A stretch of DNA of 64,000 bases from Elephas maximus indicus (Eukaryota; Chordata; Mammalia; Proboscidea; Elephantidae): NCBI RefSeq assembly GCF_024166365.1, contig NC_064831.1, forward strand, positions 31,796,768-31,860,767, in the 5' to 3' direction. A program made the translations under genes and the position numbers. The notes beneath the pieces are model-generated. The model did not search any database, was not told the DNA's origin, and was given only the letters and a program-made list of their open reading frames with translations. This document shows, in pieces, positions 43,984 to 54,060 of the stretch. Positions within the stretch are counted from its first letter, which is position 1, and the number at the start of each line of letters is the position of its first letter.

Positions 43984-44030
43984 GCTAATTATTAAAGTTA
44001 ATTAACAGGAAGCTTAATTAACTTATTAGC
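43984..44030. promoter_or_regulatory. inverted repeat of homeodomain-like sites
   Basis: AAGTTAATTAA (43995-44005) and its exact reverse complement TTAATTAACTT (44014-44024) flank an 8-base spacer. Outer GCTAAT (43984-43989) and ATTAGC (44025-44030) extend the symmetry, with a 5-base bulge on the left. TTAATTAA sites suit homeodomain or POU/HNF1-type factors; binding is inferred only. Confidence 0.45.
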
Positions 44031-44571
44031 CATCCAACAGTGGAGAGACCGCTAAAGGTCACTTAGGGATTCAGTCTTCTGCTGCTTTATTTTAGGTTAA
44101 GAGCAGAGCAAGTAGAACAGGACAAAAGGAGAAACTGAAGAAGGTCAGAGGCACCATGGTAACACTTTATTACTGAAGACAGTGATAAGGACTATTTCTG
44201 ATAATGCTTGCTGCAAAGATACAAGGAACGGAGTCATTGTTTCCTTACTATGAATATCTATTCCTTTCATTTAAAGTCTGAGAGGTTGAAAACAAGCTGC
44301 TTTTTGAATAAATTGCCCAGGAGTTTTTGCCAACGCAGAAGATGCGCTGCCTAGTGAAATAAAAGTAGGTGGTGATCATGATAGACGTTCAGGAAGTGTT
44401 AATAACTGCTCACCCTTCCTATCAGCCATCTACCTATCTACCCAGGCCTGTCTTTATTCTTAAGTTCATCCTATTTTCTGGTCAGATAAAATTAATACAG
44501 TGTAATACGTAGACACTGCCTATAGCTTGCTGCATATTCAACATTGGGTAAATATATCCAAACCCATGGAT

Positions 44572-44768
44572 GCCACAGTGGAAAGAATATGGGTTAGAGG
44601 AATAGATTCAATACCTGGTACTGTCACCTACCAGCTGCATGACTCAGGCAAGGCCCCCGGGTGCTCTGGATCTACCTTACAAGGGTGTTGTTTGGAAGAA
44701 AGGTAATAGAATTAAATTGTTTAACAGTGCCTGGCATTGAGTAGGAGCTCCATGAATAATATTGTCTT
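44572..44768 (+). repeat. MIR SINE
   Basis: ATAGATTCAATACCTGGTAC, CCAGCTGCATGACTCAGG, and AACAGTGCCTGGCATTGAG then TAGGAGCTCCATGAAT follow MIR order. Confidence 0.75.
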
Positions 44769-44799
44769 GACTGGCTTGTCTAAGTGGCAAGAGAAGAAG

Positions 44800-44880
44800 G
44801 TCCATTTATTTATTCCTTCCTTTATTTAATAAATATTTATGGAGCACTTTCTATTTGCCAAGACTGAAGGGGATCCAAGG
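44800..44880 (-). repeat. L2 3' end fragment
   Basis: TTTAATAAATATTTATGGAG then CACTTTCTATTTGCCAAG is an L2 3' end in reverse. Confidence 0.6.
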
Positions 44881-45179
44881 TTATCTGGGGCTCCAGAAGC
44901 GACTGGGGCTCCTCTGCATCATGGGAGGAATTTGGGTCATTCCACTCTGCCTGGAGTCTGGTTCAATCAAAGTTGTTCTCTTATTACCATAGAGTAATGA
45001 TTCTCAGAGTTAATGGTCTCAGAACGCCTTTAAACTCTTAAAAATTAGTGAAGCCCCCAAAGAGCATTTGTTTATATATGTTATAGCTATCAACGTCTAC
45101 TGTGTTAGAAATTAAAAGAGAGATTTAAACATTTCTTTCTAATACCCTTAAAATACCTGTAACAAACCCATTACACATG

Positions 45180-45678
45180 TGTTAGGCTGGGTTCTCTAGA
45201 GAACCAAAACCAGTGAAGCATGTATATAGAGAGAGATTTATCTCAAGGAAATGGCTCACGTGATTGTAGAGGTTGTCAGGTCCCAAGCCCACGGATCAGG
45301 TGTCAGGCTAGAGGTTTCTCCTGACTCACATAGCTGCAGGGGCTGACAAATCCAAAATCTACAGGTCAGACAGCAGGCTGCTGGCCCAAGTCCCAAAACC
45401 TGAAAGACAGATGCTGATAAGCTGAGTACAGAATTCAGAGCAGAGCAAAAGTTTTGCCAGAAAGTCCACTTATATTGGATGCAGGCCACACCCTGAAGGA
45501 AATTCCCTTTCAACTGATTGACTACTCACAGAAGATCTCATCACAGAGGTGATCACACTATATCAGATCTCATCATGGAAGTGATTATGTCATTATAAGA
45601 CTGCCAAGCTACATTATAACTGCCAAACCACCGAGAATCGTGGCCCAGCCAAGTTGACACGCAACCTTAACCATCACA
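45180..45678 (-). mobile_element. solo ERV-L LTR inside the hAT element
   Basis: 499 bp from TGTTAGGCTGGGTTCTCTAG to CTTAACCATCACA, of the same family as the provirus LTRs. Flanked by ACATG (45175-45179) and ACAGG (45679-45683), the 5-bp target duplication with one change. The internal region was lost, presumably by LTR-LTR recombination. Confidence 0.93.
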
Positions 45679-45768
45679 ACAGGTTAACATAAATGACGTA
45701 TTTTTAATTAAAAATAGTTACATTTTCCAAAATAAACAAAAAAATGTAGTGAGTAGAGTGGCATTGTT

Positions 45769-46023
45769 TCACGTTTTGTAAATCTCTTTAATGTTTAGAT
45801 TAATAGAAGGTAGCTGGAGTCTCTTATCATTTGCAATTTTTTGTTGTTGTTTAGGTATATGAAGAAAATCCAACCTCACGCAGATATATAGATGGAAAAT
45901 AGAGGAATACTTAATAGTCCTTTTAGATAATTGTAGATATTCTTCTTTGATACTATACCAAAACTCTACAAGTGGAGATTTCTTAAAGGTTAGGTGCAAT
46001 GTGGAATCTGAAACCATATCCAT
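45769..46023 (-). pseudogene. hAT transposase C-terminal dimerisation domain remnant
   Basis: An 85-codon open frame contains 'VEFWYSIKEEYLQLSKRTIK' and 'YICVRLDF', matching the hAT C-terminal dimerisation domain. Upstream sequence on this strand continues the transposase across frameshifts to about 46850. Inactive. Confidence 0.8.
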
Positions 46024-46955
46024 TAACTTTTCATACTCTGTTACATTAAAATTTATCAGCCTGCTTTGAATCCACTTGGAATGGATCTTTTATCCTTGAA
46101 TGATTTTATCACATCACATTATAATATGTGACATCACTGGTCATTTGGAAAATATTGGTTCACTAAATTGCCCAGGTCTTCCAAATATTGACATATTTCA
46201 TTATACAATACTTAAAAAATTACCTTTGTTGACATCATCACTGGATTTAACAGGAAAATCTTTAAGTACTGGAAAGCTGTCAACAAGTTTTCAAAATTTT
46301 AATTCTTGCTTGAAGGCTCAAATTTTATCATTGACAATAAATACTGCTTCTTTGAAATGACAGACTTGGTTCATTTTTGAGAAAATGTCTAACCATTTCT
46401 GGATAACCATATTTAGTCAGCTCTTTTTCCAAGCAGAAATGATGATCCATGAAAAAAAGAGAGACTGGCTCAGCTTATAGCTCAAACGATACCGCAAGTA
46501 CTATTCCTTGAGACAATTATTGTAATTTAACATGCAACATAAGTGCTTTTTTCCATGCTTCCCATTTTGTCTCACAGAATATTAAAAGATTTGTATTCAA
46601 CAGTAGAGAATTAATAAAATTAATGATTTTTACTGCTTCACCAAGGATGTTCTTAAGAAAAAATGATTTTTGGATGTGTTTTTTATTTTTATTTATTTTA
46701 CTGTGAGTTCCTGCCAGCTAAGAATACAGTAACTACTTGGACAGTTTGATGCCACTGTCTTGATTAGTACTCTATTGCCAACAGTTTTACCTGCCATTGT
46801 TTTTGCACCATCCAGGCAAATGTCAACGCAATGAAAAAGGTCAGTATCATCCTAGCATTATTAGGGAAATAGCGTTGCCGTCAACAGACTCCCTGAAAGG
46901 TCTTAGGGATCCCTAGGGGTTCCCAGACCATACTTAAAGAACCACTGTCATAAAG

Positions 46956-47204
46956 AAAACCAATACCCCAAGACATATGGCATCAACTAGGAAAGAATGG
47001 GGCCATTTTGATTTTTAGAAGTCACACAGACAGCTCCAGGTAGCAAACATATCCCTGGAATGGATAAAATTCTAGTCCAGCTTAAATTTTTTGGAGCCTT
47101 AGTTCTCCTATCTGAAGGATAAAAATAATATTTGCCCTAATATCTTCTGAAGTTTATTATGGGAATCAAGCTTCAATAACATGTGTGAAAAACAATGCCT
47201 TTCT
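46956..47204. other. unassigned stretch
   Basis: No clear repeat or gene. Confidence 0.35.
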
Positions 47205-47920
47205 TTTCTTAACAGCTTTATTGAATTATAATTGACACAAAATAAACTACATATATTTAAAGTGTACAATAAGTTTTGACGTATATACACATCTGTGAAA
47301 CCATCACCACAGTCAAGATAATGAATATAACCTTCACCCCAAAGGTTTCCCCATGCCCCTTTGTAATTCCTCCCTCCTTTTTTTTTTAGGCTGCCATTAG
47401 TATGCTGTCTGCATATATTAGTTTATATTTTCTAGAATTTAATATAAATTAATTCATAGAGTATGTACTCTTTTTTTTTTTTTTTTCCTGGCTTCCACTC
47501 AACATAATTATTTTGAGATTCATTCATGTTGTAGCACGCACCAATAGTTCATTCCTTTTTATCTCTGAGGAGAATTCCATTGTGTGGATACACCAATTTG
47601 TTTCTCCGTTCACCTATTGATGGACATTTGGGTTATTTCTACTTTGGAGCCATTTCAAATAAAACTGCTATGGACATTTATGTATAAATTTTTCTGTGGA
47701 CATATGCTTTCATTTAACTTAGGTAAATATCTAAGAGTAGAATGGCTGGATCATATGATACACATATGTCTAACATTTTTAGAAACTGCCAAACTATCTC
47801 CCAAAGTGGTTGCACTAGTCTGCATTCCCACCGTCAGTGTTCTAGAATTCCAGTTCCTCCACAACCTCCCCAACACTTGGCATGGTTGGTCTTTTAAACT
47901 TTAGTCCTTCTAATAGGCAT
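47205..47920 (-). mobile_element. L1 3' UTR and end of ORF2
   Basis: AACAGCTTTATTGAATTATA, CCATCACCACAGTCAAGATA, CACCTATTGATGGACATTTG and AACTGCCAAACTATCTCCCA are the familiar reverse complement of an L1MA/MB-type 3' region. A T-run was inserted at about 47471-47486. Confidence 0.9.
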
Positions 47921-48325
47921 GCAGTATGTGTTAAAGTGATTCGAATGCTAAAAATTAGTATGCAAATATGAGATGTCTTTACTCTGTAACAATAAGTTTT
48001 TACTCTGTATAATCTCAGGCATATGGATTTCACTTGCATGTGGATTTTCCAACCACTGGTCAATTGTTTTGTAAATACTTCCTAAGGTTTCTGGACTATT
48101 TTGAATTCTTAATTAAGTCTACAAATTCCTCAGCAGCAATGATGGGGATTTTTATTTCTTTGATATTAAAAAAAAAAAACTTGTTGACTGAGCAATGAGA
48201 ATATTTTCTCTCTAACCTCCTCCCCCAATTTTTCTGCAAACCATTTTGTCTCTATATCTATATCCAGCCAAATAGACAAAGCCTTGAAGGGTTTTACAAA
48301 TTAAAAGGTCATTCAACTAATATAA
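47921..48325. other. unassigned A/T-rich stretch
   Basis: An A-run (about 48167-48178). Nothing else recognised. Confidence 0.35.
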
Positions 48326-48533
48326 AGAACCCTGGTGGCTCAGTGGTTAAGTAGTCAGTTGCTAACTGAAAGGTCGGCAGTTCAAACTTACGAGCTGCTC
48401 AGTGGGAGAAAGATATGGCAGCCTGCTTCATTAAAGATTACAGCCTTGGAAACCCTGGGGACAGTTGTACTCTTTCCTACAGGGTCACTGTGATTTGAAA
48501 TCAACTCAAAGGCAACGGGTTTTTTGTTTTTTC
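48326..48533 (+). mobile_element. AfroSINE, full length
   Basis: AACCCTGGTGGCTCAGTGGT head with AACTGAAAGGTCGGCAGTTC (tRNA-Asn-like), AAAGATATGGCAGCCTGCTT body, GTGATTTGAAATCAACTCAA tail and a T-rich end. 208 bp. Confidence 0.94.
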
Positions 48534-48985
48534 AGCTGACATGTTACAATGACATTGATAGTTTCTGTTGATTTTGTCTTGTCCTTAAGTTCCTATTTTC
48601 CCTGCAAAGGCAAATCTGGCAAGATCTGGAACTTGAGTTGACTGGAGGGCAGAAAATATTCAGAATCTTCTTGCTGCTACTTTTTAAATAGGAATAGCTT
48701 GCACATGCAGAATACAGTCCATCCCTGAGATGTTCTGATTTGCATCCCCAGAATCACATGGAATCTCAGGCCAGAAGGCCTTGATAACTGTGATTGCTAA
48801 AGAGGAAAAAAGAGATCATTAAATAGCAGGGGAGATCAGAATGATTTCTAAAAATAAACACTAATGAGATACACTTTTTAAAAACAAATGCTTAGTTATT
48901 TGCTTTTTTTTTCCCCTTCAATGTTAATTATGGTGTTACTGCCTATTAATAAATCCATTTTTTTTTTTTACCAATGTTGATAACT
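48534..48985. other. unassigned stretch
   Basis: T-runs at about 48906 and 48959. No gene. Confidence 0.35.
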
Positions 48986-49130
48986 TGGTAATTTATAAAA
49001 TGCTTTTAGATACATTATTTTGTGTGATTCTAACAATAGCTCTGAAAGGAACACCCATTTTAGAGATTAACAACAACAGAGAAAAACTGGAGGCTCAGAA
49101 AAGTTAAGTGACTTATCCAAGGACCATGTG
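48986..49130 (-). repeat. MIR SINE fragment
   Basis: AGATACATTATTTTGTGTGA then GAGGCTCAGAAAAGTTAAGT and TTATCCAAGGACC form the MIR reverse complement, broken off by the next LTR-like repeat. Confidence 0.65.
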
Positions 49131-49735
49131 TTTGTTTTCTACTACTGTATAACTTTTTTTTTTTGGGTGCTGGGTATAACAAGTTACTACAAATTTAGCA
49201 GCTTAAAACAACACACATTTATGATATCAACGTCTCCATGGGTCAGAAGTCCCAGATGGATTGCCTGGGTCCTCCGCTCAGGGCCTCCCCAGGCTGAAAT
49301 CAAGGCGTTGGTTGGGGCTGCGATCTCATTTGAGGCTTGGAGTTCTCTTCCAAGCTTAGGAGGTTGTTGGCAGAATTCAGCTCCTTGTAATCATAGGGCT
49401 GAAGTTCCTGTTTGTTTCTTGGCTGTAAACGGGGTCGCTTTCAGCTCCTAGAGGCTGCCCTCAGGTCCTAATCGCTTGGTCCTCTAACAACATGGCGGCT
49501 TACTTCTTCAAAGTCAGCCAGGGAATCTCTCTCCCCTCTGCGATGATGGAGTCTTATGTAATGCATTGTAATGGGAGTGACTATCCTAGCACCTTTGTTA
49601 TTTAACACAAGGAAGCAACTACTCCACCATTTTCATAGGTCCCAGCTACACTCAGGGGAGTAGATTATACAGGATGTGAACACCACAGGGCATGAGCCTT
49701 GGGCGCCATTTTAGAATTCTGCCCTCCATATGTCT
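49131..49735 (-). mobile_element. ancient LTR-like repeat
   Basis: TTACTACAAATTTAGCAGCT, AAAACAACACACATTTATGA, CTAACAACATGGCGGCTTAC, and CTACACTCAGGGGAGTAGAT to GGGCGCCATTTTAGAATTCT are shared in order with the family at 38450. A T-run interrupts the start. Confidence 0.65.
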
Positions 49736-49917
49736 ACAGATAGTAAGTTATAAGGATCAGAATTCAGATCCAATAGTTTTCCATGTGAGCTTAAGAGATG
49801 AATGAATCATCAGAGACCTTGAGCACCTACATTCGTGTCTTTTATCCTACCCATTTTCCCTGTATAACTTCTCTTCATAGTCACTGGTCTACTATCCCCC
49901 ACCCATAGAGGATGTTT

Positions 49918-50306
49918 GGTGGTGGTGTTAGTCGCCCTCAAGTCACCTGCTACTCATGGTGACCCCATGTACAACAGAGTAAAATGTTGCTCAGTCATGC
50001 ACCATCGTAACAATTGTTGATATGCTCAAGTCCATTGTTGCAGTCACTGTGTGTATTGAGTGCCTTCCAACCCAGGGGACTCTTCTTGCAGCACTATATA
50101 AGACAGTACTGTCCTGTGATTCATAGGGTTTTCATTGGCTAATAATCAGAAGTAGATAGCCAAGCCTTTCTTCCTAGTCCGGAAACTCTGCTGAAAACTG
50201 TCCACCATGAGTGATCAGGCTGGTATTTGAAATACTAGTATATAGCTTCCAGCATCATAGCAATACACAGGCCATCACAACGTGTCAAACTGACAGACAG
50301 GTGGTG
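49918..50306 (-). mobile_element. composite RTE derivative: 5' module joined to 3' module
   Basis: On the minus strand, CACCTGTCTGTCAGTTTGAC, GCTATGATGCTGGAAGCTAT and AGTTTCCGGACTAGGAAGAA (the 5' module, related to the Gly-SINE body) are followed directly by ACACAGTGACTGCAACAATG, TTTTACTCTGTTGTACATGG and CACCATGAGTAGCAGGTGAC (the RTE 3' UTR, compare 52975-53110). No ORF is present. About 389 bp. Confidence 0.8.
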
Positions 50307-50754
50307 GATAAAGGACATAGTTGAAGTATATTCAGAAAGACCTGAACTGAGCAATTTCTCCTTGGTTGGGACCAGTGTGAGGTGGGTCAAGAAGATATCC
50401 TGAGTGCCAGAAAACAGCATCACTGATGGTGACACTCCTTGGGCAGCCAACAGCATTTTTTCATCCTGTGTACAGATAAAGACAGGTCTTTTGTTTCTGG
50501 CTGCCAGCTCCATTTGTAGACGTTGGCACCCTTTGCTTCGTTACTTCATACTCTTCCCAGCGGTTCTGTTTAGAACGCAGCATCTTCCCATTTACAATCA
50601 TGGCTTATTCAGAGGTGCTTTTTCTCTGTCCAGCAATTCTCAGTCATCCTATGGCATAGTCTCATCATCCGGAATTGTACTTCTGTGGAAGTCATCACTA
50701 GTTATTCAACAACATTTATTCTCGCCTTCTTTAGGCACAAAGCTAAGCTATATT
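50307..50754. other. unassigned stretch
   Basis: Holds most of a 128-codon plus-strand frame (50404-50790) that runs into the next repeat and has no recognised family, so I do not call a gene. Confidence 0.4.
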
Positions 50755-51085
50755 TCCCAGTCTCCCTTGCACTTAGGTGTGGTCACATGACCGAGGGCTC
50801 TCCAGCAAAATGTGAACAGAAGCGACATGTGCCATTTCCTGACCTGGAAAAATCTCCATACTTGCTCCTCCATGCCTCTTCTCCTGACTTTGGCTAGTTC
50901 TAGCTGATGATGGGGCTTTGGATAATAAAGAAGACACAAGTGGAAGGGACCTGGGAAGGCAGCCAGCTGCTCCCTGAGCTTGAGCACCCTCCCAGGACAG
51001 TTACATGATAAAGACACATGCATTGAGCCATTTCCTGTTTGGTCCTATTTGTTATTTTAGCCTAACCTACACTAACACATTCTCT
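50755..51085 (+). mobile_element. ancient LTR/MER-type repeat
   Basis: TTTCCCAGTCTCCCTTGCAC, TGTGGTCACATGACCGAGGG, GATAATAAAGAAGACACAAG and TTTTAGCCTAACCTACACTA are blocks of a known mammalian LTR-like repeat. Subfamily not assigned. Confidence 0.55.
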
Positions 51086-51239
51086 ACTGTTTCTCCAATT
51101 GCTTGCCACAGTAATAAATGAATAAGTGAATATTTGTACCTGCACTGAAATCCTACCATCTTCTGCTTATTTTCTTCTTGCAGTGCAGCAGAATTTCATG
51201 ATAGCAAACAATGAAGGTTATAATTTTTCAAGAGCCTAA

Positions 51240-51300
51240 CAAAAGTCAGATAGATCTATCTACCTACCTGATCTATCTGTCTGTGTGCCTATCTGTTCCT
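51240..51300. repeat. degenerate (TATC)n microsatellite
   Basis: TAGATCTATCTACCTACCTG then ATCTATCTGTCTGTGTGCCT. Decayed tetranucleotide array. Confidence 0.7.
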
Positions 51301-51309
51301 AATCTGAAC

Positions 51310-51460
51310 AAATTTGCAAGATTGACACTACAATCATCATTTCCACTACATAGATAAGGAACTGAGACTCAGAAGTTAAGGAACTTATGCTGAGTCAATA
51401 TCGGTAAGTAGCAAAGTAGGTTTTAAACCTGTTCGCTCACCTCTCTGCACAACCTTCCTA
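51310..51460 (-). repeat. MIR SINE fragment
   Basis: GATAAGGAACTGAGACTCAG, AGTTAAGGAACTTATGCTGA and AAGTAGCAAAGTAGGTTTTA form the MIR reverse complement. Confidence 0.7.
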
Positions 51461-51879
51461 TCTACAGACATTCCACTTCAGAGTTCCCCTTCCAGTGAGC
51501 CATCCCCCTTCTTCACCTGGAGGAGTAACAGGGTCGCTGCTACACCTTTGTGAGAATGAGGACAAGGCACCCTCATCAAGATACTTTGCTGCTATCTGCC
51601 AGAAATGTGTTGCAATGAATACACAAATCTTCTGTATCTGTGATATAAATATGATGCCCTCTAGGAAAGTTCAATGTTCAACTTACACAACTGTGTGGGG
51701 CTGCCCTGGGGAGGAACAGCAAATTGTCACTTAGGCTCTGATCCAAATTTCAATATGATTGGTCCATACTGAGTCTTGGGACCCAGGGTATTCTTGTTTT
51801 TTTTTTTTTTTGTAGGATTTTGATGATTCTATGTCTCCCCATTCTGATCAAAACCTGCTTATTTAACAGTGGTAATAGT
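51461..51879. other. unassigned stretch
   Basis: No gene or clear repeat; a T-run at about 51797-51811. Confidence 0.35.
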
Positions 51880-51958
51880 TTATGTATTTGAAATACTGGT
51901 GGCATAGCTTCCAGCATCATAGCAACATAAAAGCCACCACAGTACGACAAACTGTCAG
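51880..51958 (-). mobile_element. RTE 5' module, inverted relative to the RTE body
   Basis: TTTGAAATACTGGTGGCATA, GCTTCCAGCATCATAGCAAC and GTACGACAAACTGTCAGAC match the 5' module at 50225-50300 and lie reversed just ahead of the plus-strand RTE reverse transcriptase. Confidence 0.8.
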
Positions 51959-53112
51959 ACAAGGATATCGTTGCTGATGTCAGATGGATCCTAGCTGAAA
52001 GCAGAGAATGCCAGAATGATGTTTACCTATGTTTTATCGACTATACAAAGATATTCGACTGTATGGATCATAACAAATTATGAATAACATTGCAAAGAAA
52101 GGGAATTCCAGAATACTTCATTGTGCTCATGCAGAACCTGTGTATAGACCGAGAGGCAGTCATTCAGACAGAACAAGGGGATACTGCATGGTTTCAAATC
52201 AGGAAAGGTGTGTCAGTGGTGTGTCCTTTCACCATATTTATTCCACCTGTATGCTGAGCAAATAATCCGAAAATCTGAGCTATGTGAAGAAGAACGTGGC
52301 ATCAGGATTGGAGGGAGACTCATTAACGACCTACAATATGCAGATGACCCAACTTTGCTTGCTGAAAGCAAAGAAGACTTGAAGAACTTACTGATGAAGA
52401 TCAAAGACCACAGCCTTCAGTATGTATTACACCTGAACATAAAGAAAACAAAAATCCTCACAACTGGACCAATAAGCAACATCATGATAAACAGAGAAAA
52501 GATTGAAGTTGTCAAGGATTTCATTTTACTTGGATCTATAATCAACACCCATGGAAGCAGTAGTCAAGAAATCAAAAGATGCATTGCATTGGGCAAATCT
52601 GCTGCAAAAGACCTCTTTAAAGTGTTGAAAAGCAAAGATGTCACTATGAGGACTAAGGTGCACTTGATCCAAGCCATGGTATTTTCAATCACCACATATA
52701 CATGTGAAAGCTGGACAATGAATAAGGAAGAACAAAGAAGAATTGATGCCTTTGAATTATGGTGTTGCCAAAGAATATTGAATATACCATGGACTGCCAG
52801 AAGAAAGAACAAATCTGTCTTGGAAGTAGGACCAGAATGTTCCTTGGATGTGAGGATGGCAAGACATCGTCTCACAAACTTTGGACATGTTGTCAGGAGT
52901 GAGCAGTCCCTATCATGCTTAGTGAGGTAGAGGGTCAGTGAAAAGGAGGAAGATCCTTAATGAGATGGATTGACACAGTGGCTGCAACAATGAGCTCAAA
53001 CATAGCAACGATTGTAAAGATGGCACAGGACCCTGGCAGTGTTTCGTTCTGTTGTACATAGGGTCACTATGAGTCAGAACTGTCTCCATGGCACCTAACA
53101 GCAACAACAACA
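51959..53112 (+). mobile_element. RTE LINE, late reverse transcriptase and 3' UTR
   Basis: Begins in the RT fingers/palm region (GCTGATGTCAGATGGATCCT encodes 'ADVRWIL', then 'CFIDYTK'), passes the catalytic YADD and C-terminal region, and ends at the 3' UTR tail CATGGCACCTAACAGCAACA. One or more frameshifts lie before 52208. From the AfroSINE tails, this family shares its 3' end with the SINEs of the window. Confidence 0.93.
52208..52930 (+). pseudogene. RTE reverse transcriptase fragment, 240 open codons
   Basis: The longest open frame of the window. It begins with 'QWCVLSPYLFHLYAEQI', has the catalytic box in 'LINDLQYADDPTLLAESKED', continues with 'IKKTKILTTGP' and 'KSAAKDLFKVLKSKDV', and ends in the conserved 'NIPWTARRKNKSV' and 'RLTNFGHVVR' regions. 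RTE reverse transcriptases copy RNA at nicked DNA after an endonuclease step. The endonuclease and half the RT are missing, so it cannot act alone. The true ORF started far upstream; the ATG at 52208 is incidental. Confidence 0.9.
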
Positions 53113-53518
53113 TACTTTATGTGGATAATGTCAGGAGTTCTACCATGCACAAAATAGACATTAAAAACTAAAACTAAAGATTTTGCTATTATTTTCACAT
53201 CATCTGAGAGTACCTATCCTTACTTCTTAATTCTGGAGGTGCCAGTGTGGGAAGCTTCAGACCAGATTGGTGTGCTTGTTGCTCCTCTGGGAAATGTACC
53301 TTGTTGGGGTCTCCACCTTCCCAGCACATACCTTCCAGCTCATACTCCACTGATGACGCCAATCTCAGTTTCCTCAAGGATAGAGCTCTCTCACTGTGTC
53401 TCCTACCTTTGATTTTTTTGACTGTAAACTCTGGGTGCTCAGGAACACTTACCCAAACCACGTAGCTCAGCAACACAGAAACGCAGTGACTCTGAGTTTA
53501 CAAACCTCAGGAAAGTAT
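53113..53518. other. unassigned stretch
   Basis: Frames on both strands (53195-53476, 53247-53465) show no family resemblance. Confidence 0.35.
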
Positions 53519-53979
53519 ACATCTTAGTTTCCTAGGGCTGGCGTAACAAAGAACCACAAACTGGGTGGCTTATGAGAGCAGACTTTTATTGTCTTACAGT
53601 CCCTGAGGCCAGATGTCTGAAATCAGGCTGTTGACTGTGTTGACTCCTCTTTAGGGCTCTGAGGGAGAATATGTTCCCTGCCTGTCTCCTAGCTTCTGTT
53701 GACCACCAGTGATCCTTGGTGTTCCTTGCCTTGCAGCTCCAATCTCTGCCTGTCATCACCTGATGTTCTTCCTTTATGCATCTGTCTCTGCATCTCTTCT
53801 CCTCTTTTCTAAGAACACTGGTCATATTGGATTAGTTCCCACACTACTCCAGTATGACCTCATGTTAACTGATAACATCTTCAAAGATCCTATTTCCAGA
53901 CAGGGTCATAGTCACAGATACAGGAGTTAGGACTTCAGCATATCCTTTGGGGTGGGGGGCACAATTCAACCTACAACAG
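53519..53979 (-). mobile_element. MLT1-like LTR, near full length
   Basis: CATCTTAGTTTCCTAGGGCT to CAACCTACAACA, 461 bp. The reverse complement follows the MLT1 order (TATTTCCAGACAGGGTCATA near the start). A G-run (53951-53959) was inserted. Confidence 0.85.
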
Positions 53980-54060
53980 TGTAGAAGGAAGCATCCACCG
54001 GGGCAGCAGCAAATGCAGCCAAACTGTCTCTTAATTACTCTCAGAATCTGGAGATCACAT

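Larger units (their letters stand above)
42023..44570. other. longest repeat-poor stretch, possible regulatory DNA
   Basis: About 2.5 kb without a recognised transposon, only A- and T-runs near 43629 and 43665. G-rich Sp1-type boxes (GGGGCGGGGC) lie at 42804-42813. A homeodomain-like inverted repeat lies at 43984-44030. Plus-strand frame 42919-43131 is unassigned. No promoter or gene can be asserted. Confidence 0.45.
44995..46947 (-). mobile_element. hAT DNA transposon (Tip100/Zaphod-like), nearly complete
   Basis: The left end TAATGATTCTCAGAGTTAAT and the reverse complement of the right end (CAGTGGTTCTTTAAGTATGG) are recognisable decayed inverted terminal repeats. CCATAGAG (44987-44994) and TCATAAAG (46948-46955) agree at 6 of 8 bases, fitting the 8-bp hAT target duplication. 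It carries transposase remnants on the minus strand and is interrupted by an ERV-L LTR. Its name rests on resemblance to the old mammalian hAT family. Confidence 0.8.

Noticed and set aside
50404-50790. 128-codon plus-strand open frame
   Set aside because: Extends into an ancient LTR-like repeat and has no recognised family.
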